Positions 1 to 13,200 of a stretch of 64,000 bases of DNA are shown here, one piece after another; the stretch's first letter is position 1; every line of letters begins with the position of its first letter. A program made the translations under genes and the position numbers. Under the pieces are notes generated by a model that saw only the letters and a program-made list of their open reading frames with translations, made no database searches and had not been told where the DNA came from. The DNA is from Ascidia mentula (Eukaryota; Chordata; Ascidiacea; Phlebobranchia; Ascidiidae), in assembly GCA_947561715.1 (NCBI GenBank), contig OX387200.1, positions 22,446,501 to 22,510,500 on the forward strand, written 5' to 3'.

Positions 1-357
1 ACTGTGACATTAAATTATTACTGATACAAACTGTGACAATAAATTATTATTGATACAAACTGTGACAATAAATTATTACTGATACAAACTGTGACAATAA
101 ATTATTACTGATACAAACTGTGACAATAAATTATTATTGATACAAACTGTGACAATAAATTATTACTGATACAAACTGTAACAATAATTTATTATTGATA
201 CAAACTGTGACAATAAATTATTACTGATACAAACTGAACAATAAATTATTATTGATACAAACTGTGGCAATAAATTATTATTGATACAAACTGTGACAAT
301 AAATTATTACTGATACAAACTGTAACAATAAATTATTACTGATACAAACTGTAACAG
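1..357. repeat. 29-bp minisatellite at the left edge
   Basis: About twelve copies of a 29-bp unit (start ACTGTGACAATAAATTATT) lie head to tail, differing by single bases. It sits in the intron downstream of the last visible G1 exon and runs off the window edge. There are no spacers between units, so it is not a CRISPR array. Confidence 0.95.
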
Positions 358-409
358 TACACTTAAGACAACATTTCACTGTCAACATAATAATTCATAA
401 CATTCTTAC

Positions 410-3400
410 TTATCTCTCTGCACTGGGGGTTTTCAGTCCACACTCCAGTACTTTGACAAGTTATTGAAGCACTTCCTACCAAGGAATAACCAGTGGCACA
501 TACATATGTTACTGTGGGATTTACTGCTGATGAGTAAGGTCCGGTAGAGGGTGTAACACTTTGTACATTGCTAACAGTTGGAGGGTCAGAACATACTGAA
601 AGCAAAAGCAACATTATTAATACACAACCATAGGCACCAAGTGGTTGAAGTCACAGAGATGCAAACTAATGGTTTAAGTGATAAAAAGTCACAGCAACTT
701 CTTATGGAAAAAAATATCAGAGAATTTGACTCCAGTATGTAATGGTTTTACCATTTCAAAGAATCCAAAAACAATTGTGACATAATAATATTAAGTGACG
801 CGATGACGTTCTGCATGTGGCGACACAACCAACATTTTAAATATTTTGTGGTTTCGTTGCTAGATGTTGTTGATGAGAATAAAGTGTGAGCATAAAAATA
901 AGCTTTCAATTCAAAATAACATCAAAATACAGGAAGGACTTAAAATTAATAAAAATTATGAAACAGTTTTGAAACCAGTTCACAGTGGACTTACACGTTG
1001 GACATGACGGCAAAGAAGCACCAGTTACAGACCATGTACCATCATCCTGGCAAGTATTCATGGTTGTACCAGTTGGTGTTGAACCATCATCACATGAGTA
1101 AGTAACTTGTGTTGTTCTTGCATAAACACCAGTCACCGGTAAAAAAGAACCATCATCAATCGATGGAGGTGGACAACATTCTAAACAACAACAGAACATC
1201 AACAATTAAGCGTTTTGTGACAAAACACAAACTGCATCCAACAGTAATATTTAATTAAAATGCCAGAATTAACTTTTCTGAAAACAAAACCACAAACAAT
1301 TTACACCAAATTACCATTCTCTCGACACTGTGGGAATTCAGTCCACACTCCAGTACTTTGACAAGTTACTGAAGTACTTCCTACCAAGGTATATCCAGTG
1401 GCACATACATATGTTACTGTGGGATTTACTGCTGATGAATAAGGTCCAGTAGTGGGTGTAACACTTTGTACATTGCTAATAGTTGGAGGGTCAGAACATA
1501 CTGAAAGTAAAACCAACATTATTAATACACAACTATAGACACCAAGTTGATAACATGAAAAGGTTTATTGCTGGCAAGTGAAATGAAATGTTAAAGTTAT
1601 CAGATTCTTATTTCTTCTAACACAAACAACTTCATGATTGTTGCAACATTATGATGTAATAGAAAAAGTGCGAAAAGCGGGAAAAAAAATAATGCTAGGT
1701 TTTTAAAGAATGCAATATGATTATTATCTATTAGTATTATATGTTATGTCGACTTTTGTGTTGTGTGTCAACCCAACTAATCATAAAATCACATACGTAC
1801 ACACCTCCAGCAAAGTTTCAAGTGTGGTATTGTTATCATGCCATGTTTAAATAATTATATGGCCAACCACTAAACTAGAATGAAACAAACATAAAATTAA
1901 AATGTCAAAAAATATCATCTACTTACATGTTGGACATGACGGCAAAGAAGCACCAGTTACTGACCATGTACCATCATCCTGGCAAGTATTCATGGTTGTA
2001 CCAGTTGGTGTTGAACCGTCGTTACATGAGTAAGTAACTTGTGTTGTTCTTGCATAAACACCAGTCACCGGTAAAAAAGAACCATCATCAATCGATGGAG
2101 GTGGACAACATTCTAAACAACAACAGAACATCAACAATTAGGCGTTTTGTGACAAAACACAAACTGTATCCAGAACAAATATTTAATAAAAATGTCAGAA
2201 TTAACTTTTCTGAAAATAAAACCAGAAACAATTTACACCAAAATTACCATTCTCTTTGCACTGTGGAAATTCAGTCCACACTCCAGAATTTTGACAAGTT
2301 ACTGAAGTACTTCCTACCAAGGTATAACCAGAGGCACATACATATGTTACTGTGGGATTTACTGCTGATGAGTAAGGTCCAGCAGTGGGTGTAACACTTT
2401 GCACATTGCTAATAGTTGGAGGGTCACAACATACTGAAAATCAAAAGTAACATTATTAATATACAACCATAGGCACCAAGTGGTTGGAGTGACAGAGCTG
2501 CAAACTAATGGTTTATGTGATAAAAAGTTTCAGAAACTTCTTATGGAAAAAACATATGTGAGAATTTGACTCCAGTATGTAATGGTTTTGCCATCAAACT
2601 TGGTGCAATAAAACGTTTTTATTTAACATAATACAGAAACAATTGTTACGTAATAATATTAAGTGACGCGATGATTTTATGTGTGAGTAGAAACCCTAAG
2701 ATATCTAAAATCAACATATACATTCAACATAAGTAATCTTGCAATTAATGTATGGATTAATTTGATGACCTCCATAAATAACCTTGATAGTTTGTAAAAC
2801 TTGTGATCAACCGTGGTTTAATAACGAATAAAACGAACGAAACAATGGTTTGTCTCGCAGAAAGTTTCAGCATATTTTTTTAAAAGAAACATGTTTTTGA
2901 TTTTATCTTTCGCTTACCATGGTTTCACTCTAAAGCCTCATCACATTAAAGCGACAAAATAAAAAAAGTGATTCAATTTTAAGGTATTCAAAAACGAGTG
3001 TGACGTAATAATATTAAGTGACGCGATGACGTTCTGCACGTGGCGACACAACCAACATTTTAAATATTTTGTGGTTTCGTTGCTAGATGTTGTTGATAAG
3101 AATAAAGTGTGAGCATAAAATTAAGCTTTCAATTCAAAACAACATAAATATACAGGAAGGACATCAAATTAATAAAAATTATGAAACAGTTTGAAACCAG
3201 TTTACAGTGGACTTACACATTGGACATGACGGCAAAGAAGCACCAGTTACAGACCATGTACCATCATCCTGGCAAGTATTCATGGTTGTACCAGTTGGTG
3301 TTGAACCATCATCACATGAGTAAGTAGCTTGTGTTGTTCTTGCATAAACACCAGTCACCGGTAAAAAAGTACCATCATCAATCGATGGAGGTGGACAACA

Positions 3401-6400
3401 TTCTAAACAAAACCAGAACATCAACAATTAAGCGTTTTGTGACAAAACACAAACGGCACCCAAAAGAAATATCTGATTAAAATGCCAGAATAAACTTTTC
3501 TGAAAACAAAACCAGAACCAATGTACACCAAAATTACCATTTTCTCGACACTGTGGGAATTCAGTCCACACTCCAGAATTTTGACAGGTTACTGAAGTAC
3601 TTCCTACCAAGGTATAACCAGAGGAACATACATATGTTACTGTGGGATTTACTGCTGATGAGTAAGGTCCAGTAGTGGGTGTAACACTTTGTACATTGGT
3701 AACAGTTGGAGGGTCAGAACATACTGAAAGCAAAAGCAACATTATTAATATACAACCATAGGCACCAAGTGGTTGAAGTCACAGAGCTGCAAACTAATGG
3801 TTTAAGTGATAAAAAGTTTCAGCAACTTCTTATGGAGAAAACCTACATGAGAATTTGACTTCATTATGTAATGGTTTTGCCATCAAACTTGGTGCAATAA
3901 AACGTTTTCATTTCACAGAATGCACAAACGATTATTACGTAATAATATTAAGTGACGCGATGATTTTGTGTGTTAGTAGAAACCCTAAGATATCTAAAAT
4001 CAACATATACATTCGACATAAGTAATCTTGCAATTAATGCATGGATTAATTTGATGACCTCCATAAATAACCTTGATAGTTTGTAAAACTTATGTTTAAC
4101 TGTGGTTTAATAACGAATAAAACAAACGAAACAATGGTTTGTCTCGCAGAAAGTTTCAGCATATTTTTTTTAAAAGAAACATGTTTTTGATTTTATCTTT
4201 CGCTTACCATGGTTTCACTCAAAAACCATATCACATTAAAGCGACAAAATAAAAAAAGTGATTCAATTTTAAGGTATTCAAAAACGAGTGTGACGTAATA
4301 ATATTAAGTGACGCGATGACGTTCTGCACGTGGCGACACAACCAACATTTTAAATATTTTGTGGTTTCGTTGCTAGATGTTGTTGATAAGAATAAAGTGT
4401 GAGCATAAAATTAAGCTTTCAATTCAAAATAACATCAAAATACAGGAAGGACTTAAAATTAATAAAAAAAATGAAACAGTTTTGAAACCAGTTTACTGTG
4501 GACTTACGCGTTGGACATGACGGCAAAGAAGCACCAGTTATAGACCATGTACCATCATCCTGGCAAGTATTCATGGTTGTACCAGTTGGTGTTGAACCAT
4601 CATCACATGAGTAAGTAACTTGTGTTGTTCTTGCATAAACACCAGTCACCGGTAAAAAAGAACCATCATTAATCGATGGAGGTGGACAACATTCTAAACA
4701 AAACCAGAACATCAACGATTAGGCGTTTTGTGACAAAACACAAACTGTATCCAGAACAAATATTTAATAAAAATGCCAGAATTAACTTTTCTGAAAATAA
4801 AACCAGAAACAATTTACACCAAAATTACCATTCTCTTTGCACTGTGGAAATTCAGTCCACACTCCAGAATTTTGACAAGTTACTGAAGTACTTCCTACCA
4901 AGGAATAACCAGAGGCACATACATATGTTACTGTGGGATTTACTGCTGATGAGTAAGGTCCAGTAGTGGGTGTAACACTTTGCACATTGCTAATAGTTGG
5001 AGGGTCACAACATACTGAAAGCAAAACCAACATTATTAATATACAACCATAGGCACCAAGTGGTTGAAGTGACAGAGCTGCAAACTAATGGTTTAAGTGA
5101 TAAAAAGTTTCAGAAACTTCTCATGGAAAAAACATACGTGAGAATTTGACTCCAGTATGTAATGGTTTTGCCATCAAACTTGGTGCAATAAAACGTTTTT
5201 ATTTAACAGAATACAGAAACGAGTGTGACGTAATAACATTAAGTGATGCGATGACGTTCTGCACGTGGCGAGACAACCAACATTTTAAATATTTTGTGGT
5301 TTCGTTGCTAGATGTTGTTGATAAGAATAAAGTGTGAGCGTAAAAATAAGCTTTCAATTCAAACTAACATAAATATACAGGAAGGACTTAAAATTAATAA
5401 ATATTATGAAACAGTTTTGAAACCAGTTTACTGTGGACTTACGCGTTGGACATGACGGCAAAGATGCACCAGTTATAGACCATGTACCATCATCCTGGCA
5501 AGTATTCATGGTTGTACCAGTTGGTGTTGAACCATCATCACATGAGTAAGTAACTTGTGTTGTTCTTGCATAAACACCAGTCACCGGTAAAAAAGAACCA
5601 TCATCAATCGATGGAGGTGGACAACATTCTGAACAAAACCAGAACATTAACAATTAAGCGTTTTGTGACAAAACACAAACTGTATCCGGAACAAATATTT
5701 AATAAAAATGTCAGAATTAACTTTTCTGAAAATAAAACCAGAAACAATTTACACCAAATTACCATTCTCTTTGCATTGTGGAAATTCAGTCCACACTCCA
5801 GAATTTTGACAAGTTACTGAAGTACTTCCTACCAAGGTATAACCAGTTGCACATACATATGTTACTGTGGGATTTACTGCTGATGAGTAAGGTCCAGTAG
5901 TGGGTGTAACACTTTGCACATTGGTAATAGTCGGAGGGTCAGAACATACTGAAAGTAAAACCAACATTATTAATATACAACAACAGGCCCCAAGTGGTTG
6001 GAGTGACAGAGCTGCAAACTAATGGTTTAAGTGATAAAAATTTTCAGCAACTTCTTATGAAAAAAACATACGTGAGAATTTGACTCCAGTATGTAATGGT
6101 TTTGCCATCAAACTTGGTGCAATAAAACGTTTTTATTTAACAGAATACAGAAACGATTGTTACGTAATAATATTAAGTGACGCGATGATTTTATGTGTGA
6201 GTAGAAACCCTAAGATATCTAAAATCAACATATACATTCGACATAAGTAATCTTGCAATTAATGCATGGATTAATTTGATGACCTCCATAAATAACCTTG
6301 ATAGTTTGTAAAACTTGTGATCAACCGTGGTTTAATAATGAATAAAAATCACGAAATAATGGTTTGTCTCGCAGAAAGTTTCAGCATATTTTTATAAAAG

Positions 6401-9400
6401 AAACATGTTTTTGATTTTATCTTTCGCTTACCATGGTTTCACTCAAAAACCTTATCACATTAAAGCGACAACATAAAAAAAAGTGATTCAATTTAAGGTA
6501 TTCAAAAACGAGTGTGACGTAATAATATTAAGTGACGCGATGACGTTCTGCACGTGGCGACACAACCAACATTTTAAATATTTTGTGGTTTCGTTGCTAG
6601 ATGTCGTTGACAAGAATAAAGTGTGAGCGTAAAAATAAGCTTTCAATTCAAAATAACATCAAAATACAGGAAGGACTTAAAAATAATGAAAATTATGCAA
6701 CAGTTTGAAACTAGTGTACTGTGGACTTACGCGTTGGACATGACGGCAAAGAAGCACCAGTTATAGACCATGTACCATCATCCTGGCAAGTATTCATGGT
6801 TGTACCAGTTGGTGTAGAACCATCCTCACATGAGTAAGTAACTTGTGTTGTTCTTGCATAAACACCAGTCAACGGTAAAAAAGAACCATCATCAATCGAT
6901 GGAGGTGGACAACATTCTAAACAAAACCAGAACATCAACAATTAAGCGTTTTGTGACAAAACACAAACTGCATCCAAAAGTAATATTTAATTAAAATGTC
7001 AGAATCAACTTTTCTGAAAACAAAACCAGAAACAATTTACACCAAATTACCATTCTCTTTGCACTGTGGAAATTCAGTCCACACTCCAGAATTTTGACAA
7101 GTTACTGAAGTACTTCCTACCAAGGTATAACCAGAGGCACATACATATGTTACTGTGGGATTTACTGCTGATGAGTAAGGTCCGGTAGAAGGTGTAACAC
7201 TTTGCACATTGGTAATAGTCGGAGGGTCACAACATACTGAAAATCAAAAGTAACATTATTAATATACAACCATAGGCACCAAGTGGTTGGAGTGACAGAG
7301 CTGCAAACTAATGGTTTGAGAGATGCCAGGTTTCAGAAACTTCTTATGGAAAAAACATACGTGAGAATTAGACTCCAGTATGTTATGGTTTTTCCATTGG
7401 TGCAATAAAACGTTTTTATTTAACAGAATACATAAACGATTATTACGTAATAATATTAAGTGGCGCGTTGATTTTATGTGGGAGTAGAAACCCAAAGATA
7501 TCTAAAATCAACATATGCATTCGACATAAGTAATCTTGCAATTAATGCATGGATTAATTTGATGACCTCCATAAATAACCTTGATAGTTTGTAAAACTTG
7601 TGATCAACCGTGGTTTAATAACGAGTAAAAAACATAAAATAATGGTTTGTCTCGTAGAAAGTTTCAGCATATTTTTTATAAAAGAAACATGTTTTTGATT
7701 TCATCCTTCGCCTACGATGGTTTCACTCTAAAGCCTCATCACATTAAAGCGACAAAATAAAAAAAGTGATTCAATTTTAAGGTATTCAAAAACGAGTGTG
7801 ACGTAATAACATTAAGCGACGCGATGACGTTCTGCATGTGGCGACACAACCAACATTTTAAATATTTTGTGGTTTCGTTGCTAGATGTTGTTGGTGAGAA
7901 TAAAGTGTGAGCGTAAAAATAAGCTTTTAATTCAAAATAACATCAAAATACAGGAAGGACTGAAAATTAATAAAAATAATGAAACAGTTTAGAAACCAGT
8001 TTACTTTGGACTTACGCGTTGGACATGACGGCAAAGAAGCACCAGTTATAGACCATGTACCATCATCCTGGCAAGTATTCATGGTTGTACCAGTTGGTGT
8101 TGAACCATCATCACATGAGTAAGTAACTTGTGTTGTTCTTGCATAAACACCAGTCAACGGTAAAAAAGAACCATCATCAATCGATGGAGGTGGACAACAT
8201 TCTGAACAAAACCAGAACATCAACAATTAGGCGTTTTGTGACAAAACACAAACTGCATCCAGAAGAAATATTCAATTAAAATGCCAGAATTACCTTTTCT
8301 GAAAACAAAACCAGAAACAATTTACACCAAAATTACCATTCTCTTTGCATTGTGGAAATTCAGTCCACACTCCAGAATTTTGACAAGTTACTGAAGTACT
8401 TCCTACCAAGGTATAACCAGTGGCACATACATATGTTACTGTGGGATTTACTGCTGATGAGTAAGGTCCAGTAGTGGGTGTAACACTTTGTACATTGCTA
8501 ACAGTTGGAGGGTTAGAACATACTGAAAGTAAAACCAACATTATTAATATACAACCATAGGCACCAAGTGGTTGAAGTCACAGAGCTGCAAACTAATGGT
8601 TTGTGTGAAAAAAGTCACAGCAACTTCTTATGGAAAAAACATACGTGAGAATTAGACTCCAGTATGTTATGGTTTTTCCATTGGTGCAATAAAACGTTTT
8701 TATTTAACAGAATACATAAACGATTATTACGTAATAATATTAAGTGACGCGATGATTTTATGTGTTAGTAGAAACCCCAAGATATCTAAAATCAACATAT
8801 GCATTTGACATAAGTAATCTTGCAATTAATGCATGGATTAATTCGATGACCTCCAGAAATACCTTGATAGTTTGTAAAACTTGTAATCAACCGTGGTTTA
8901 ATAATGAGTAAAAAACACGAAATAATGGTTTGTCTCGTAGAAAGTTTCGGCATTTTTTTTTAAAGAAACATGTTTTTGATTTTATCTTTCGCCTACGATG
9001 GTTTCACTCTAAAGCCTCATCACATTAAAGCGACAACATAAAAAAAAGTGATTCAATTTTAAGGTATTCAAAAACGAGTGTGACGTAATAATATTAAGTG
9101 ACGCGATGACGTTCTGCACGTGGCGACACAACCAACATTTTAAATATTTTGTGGTTTCGTTGCTAGATGTTGTTGATAAGAATAAAGTGTGAGCGTAAAA
9201 ATAAGCTTTCAATTCAAAATAACATAAATATACAGCAAGGACATAAAATTAATAAAAATTATGAAACACTTTGAAACCATTGTGTGAGCTGCAGACAGAT
9301 GGCCACTGTTTAGACCTAAAAAGTCTCATCAGTGCAGCTGGTGTGATTATAAGACGAACTTTGCTGACCAAACGGCCAAGCAAAGACTTCCACTTTGTGG

Positions 9401-10269
9401 TGACTATACAATCACCGTCATCCGTTGGGCACAAAACTAGGTGCAACCTTACGGAGAAAACAAGGTGGAAACACTATGGCCATGATTATTGTGACATGGG
9501 GCCTGACGGCACTATTCGTTGAGCTTTGCTTGCATTACTATTGGTTAACTCCGTTGTGTTGTTTTTTAGCGATACCGATGATGCCTGCACAGACAGGCAT
9601 ATGTCGTAGAAACTTGAAACAGACAGACGACTTAGGATTATTTATCATTTTCTGCATTGATCCGTTACTAAGGCTCTCTCAGCCATAGAGACTACACAGG
9701 CGATTCAAAGAAATCAAACTCCACTTTGCTTATAGTTTGAAAGAAGTTTACTGTGGACTTACGTGTTGGACATGACGGCAATGAAGCACCAGTTATAGAC
9801 CATGTACCATCATCCTGGCAAGTATTCATGGTTGTACCAGTTGGTGTTGAACCATCATCACATGAGTAAGTAACTTGTGTTGTTCTTGCATAAACACCAG
9901 TCACAGGTAAAAAAGAACCATCATCAATCGATGGAGGTGTACAACATTCTAAACAAAACCAGAACATCAACAATTAGGCGTTTTGTGACAAAACACAAAC
10001 TGTACCCAGACAAAATATTTAACTAAAATGCCAGAATTAACTTTTCTGAAAACAAAACCAGAAACAATTTACACCAAAATTACCATTCTCTTTGCACTGA
10101 GGAAATTCAGTCCACACTCCAGAATTTTGACAAGTTACTGAAGTACTTCCTACCAAGGTATAACCAGTGGCACATACATATGTTACTGTGGGATTTACTG
10201 CTGATGAGTAAGGTCCAGTAGTGGGTGTAACACTTTGCACATTGCTAATAGTTGGAGGGTCACAACATA
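410..10269 (-). CDS. G1 A/B array: 17 alternating CCP exons, continuing off the window
   Basis: A-type exons (VC[S/C]DPPT): 10084-10269, 8337-8522, 7051-7236, 5763-5948, 4829-5014, 3538-3723, 2248-2433, 1315-1500, 410-595. B-type exons ([13 protein letters not shown]): 9763-9948, 8016-8201, 6731-6916, 5443-5628, 4508-4693, 3217-3402, 1927-2112, 995-1180. All are 186 nt and phase 1-1. A donors are mostly ATG|GTAATT; the last A exon uses ATAA|GTAAG. B donors are C|GTAAGT or T|GTAAGT. B modules have an extra cysteine next to Cys1 (one copy reads ECCTPPS), and four of nine A modules do as well. The A-B intron is about 135 bp; the B-A introns fall into short (about 430 bp) and long (about 780 bp) classes, plus one with a transposon insertion. 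Confidence 0.88.
410..10269. repeat. Tandem array of A/B exon units with two length classes
   Basis: Spacing between successive A exons (left to right) is 905, 933, 1290, 1291, 934, 1288, 1286 and 1747 bp. Long units hold about 355 bp more than the short unit at 4829-5763. The extra segment is bounded by a perfect 27-bp direct repeat, for example at 2648-2674 and 3003-3029; the short unit keeps one slightly changed copy near 5228. The 1747-bp unit has a transposon-like insertion. The intron at 1501-1926 is unrelated to the others. Confidence 0.9.
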
Positions 10270-13200
10270 CTGAAAGTAAAACCAGTCGAGGGTTTGCAAC
10301 ATTGTTAATACACAACCATAGCAACCATGAAGTGCCAGCAATAAACTTTTATCGTGATTGCATTTGATAAGTTTCGTAAACAATAAAAACTGAAAAAATG
10401 TACTAATTTTAAAAAGAGCAATAGCAAAGAATAAAGCAACGTGACAGATACTTACGTGCAATTGGCCACTAGATGGGTATTATACAAACTGTTGTGCACC
10501 TGCACCCAACCTTTCATACCTCCATAGAGGGCGTCATATCAGTTTAAGAACCCTTGGCTAATTCACTTAATGATGCACTTAAATAAACCACATCAGCTCT
10601 AACAAACACTTACGCGCAGGACATGTTGGCAACGAAGCACCAGTTAAAGACCAACTTCCATCATTCTGGCAAGTATTCATGGTTGTGCCAGTTGGTGTTG
10701 AACCGTCGTTACATGAGTAAGTAACTTGTTGATTTTCAGCATAAAAATCTTCTACTGGTGCCAAGGAACCATGATCAATCGCTGGAGGTGAATAACAAAC
10801 TACAAACAAAAACACAATCACAACAAAATCATATTATGTGGCATCTGGTACTTTGTTCAAGACAAATGTGAAAGTTAAAAGTTTTACATTTATTCCAAAA
10901 CAAAGCATACCTGCACCACATGTTGGTAGATTAGCACCAGCTACAGTTAAAGACCATGTGCCTGAACTTAAACATTGATTCATTGTGGTCCCAGTTGGTG
11001 TTTCACCATTAACACATGAGTAAGTGACCATTTCTCCATCTGCATAAACATCCTTGATTGGACTAAATGTTCCATCAGTAATGGTTGGTGGTGGTGGACA
11101 TTCTGACACACAAGATACCGGTTTAATAAAAGTTGTACAAAAGGTAATTAATTTTTCTTTTTTCTATCAAACAATTCAAAAAAGAATAACTAAGCAAAAA
11201 CATCCTAGAACAAAGAAAAACAAAAACAATCCCTCAAGATTTGCTCAAATCAACAAAAAATCTCCATTTTAGGAAAGTATTCATTATTTTGAAATACCTT
11301 ATAGTTTACATAAAGATAATATTAATATTTTACAATATTTTGGACATATTTGTGCCCCCTTAAATCAGTGGTTCTAAAACTTTTTAGTCAGGCTCTCATT
11401 ACATTATTTATCAAAACTTGCGATCCCAATTCTTCGTAAGAAATCCAATTCAAAAACATCATTTCGATTATTTTTAACATCAATCATTAACAGAAGGGAA
11501 GGGGCCGTGTTTTCGAACCAGATGTTTAAATGCATGGTTTTGTCAAAACCCATGCAAACAGTGGGTTGGTTACACATTTAAGTTTGTTCCATGCTCGGTC
11601 AAGTACAAAACAACTAGCCAGTAAGCTAAAATTATTTTCGTCAACATAACGACTATTAAAGCATCACAGCAACCATTGTGAGTAAGTTTAATTGAGGGGG
11701 AGTTCTTGTAACCCCGTTTTACCAACAAACAGCCCAAACTTTCCTATAATTTATTGTAAAGTTTTTGCACACAGAAATACTAAACATGGATATATCACAG
11801 ATTGGTCACTAGATGGGTTTTATAGAAACTGTTGTGCGCCTGCACCCAATCTTTCACACCTCCATAGAGGCGTCATCCCAGTTTAAGAACCCTTGGCTAA
11901 TTCACTTAAAGATGCACTTAAATAAACAACAACAGCTCTAACAAACACTTACGTGCAGGACATGTTGGCAACGTAGCACCAGTTAAAGACCAACTTCCAT
12001 CATTCTGGCAAGTATTCATGGTTGTGCCAGTTGGTGTTGAACCGTCGTTACATGAGTAAGTAACTTGTTGATTTTCAGCATAAAAATCTTCTATTGGTGC
12101 CAAGGAACCATGATCAATCGCTGGAGGTGAATAACAAACTACAAACAAAAACACAATCACAGCAAAATCATATTATGTGGCATCTGGTACTTTGTTCAAG
12201 ACAAATGTGAAAGTTAAAAGTTTCACATTTATTCCAATACAAAGCATACCTGCACCACATGTTGGTAGATTAGCACCAGCTACAGTTAAAGACCATGTGC
12301 CTGAACTTGAACATTGATTCATTGTGGTCCCAGTTGGTGTTTCACCATTAACACATGTGTAAGTGACCATTTCTCCTTCTGCATACACATCCTTGATTGG
12401 ACCAAATGTTCCATCAGTAATGGTTGGTGGTGGTGGACATTCTGACACACAAGATACCGGTTTAATAAAAGTTGTACAAAAGGTAATTAATTTTTCTTTT
12501 TTCTATCAAACAATTCAAAAAAGAATAACTAAGCAAAAACATCCTAGAACAACAAACATAAAACAAAAACAATCCCTCAAGATTTGCTCAAATCAACAAA
12601 AAATCTCCATTTTAGGAAAGTATTCATTATTTTGAAGTACTTTATAGTTTACATAAAGATAATATTAATACTTTACAGTATTTTGGACATATTTATGTCC
12701 CCTAAAATCAGTGGTTCTAAAACTTTTCAGTCAGGCTCTCGTTAACATTATTTATCAAAACTTGCGATCCCCACTCTTCGTAAGAAATCCAATTCAAAAA
12801 CATCATTTCGATTATTTTTAACATCAATCATTAACAGAAGGGAAGGGGCTGTGTTTTAAAACCAGATGTTTAAATGCATGGTTTTGTCAATAAAAATGCA
12901 AACGGTAGGTTGGTTACACATTTAAGTTTGTTCCATGCTCGGTCAAGTACAAAACTACTAGCCAGTAAGCTAAAATTATTTTCGTCAACATAACGACTAT
13001 TAAAGCATCACAGCAACCATTGTGAGTAAGTTTAATTTAGGAGGAGTTCTTGTAATCCCGTTTTAACAACAAACAGCCCAAACATTCCTATAATTTATTT
13101 TAAAGTTTTTGCACACAGAAGTACTAAACATGGATATATCACAGATTGGCCACTAGATGGGTATTATAGAAACTGTTGTGCACCTGCACCCAACCTTTCA

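Noticed and set aside
1-357. Possible CRISPR-like array
   Set aside because: The repeats are contiguous with no spacers, and the context is eukaryotic.
2041-5820. Plus-strand frames of 87-117 codons recurring in the A/B array
   Set aside because: They are the antisense of CCP exons and introns; the minus strand has the CCP framework and splice sites.
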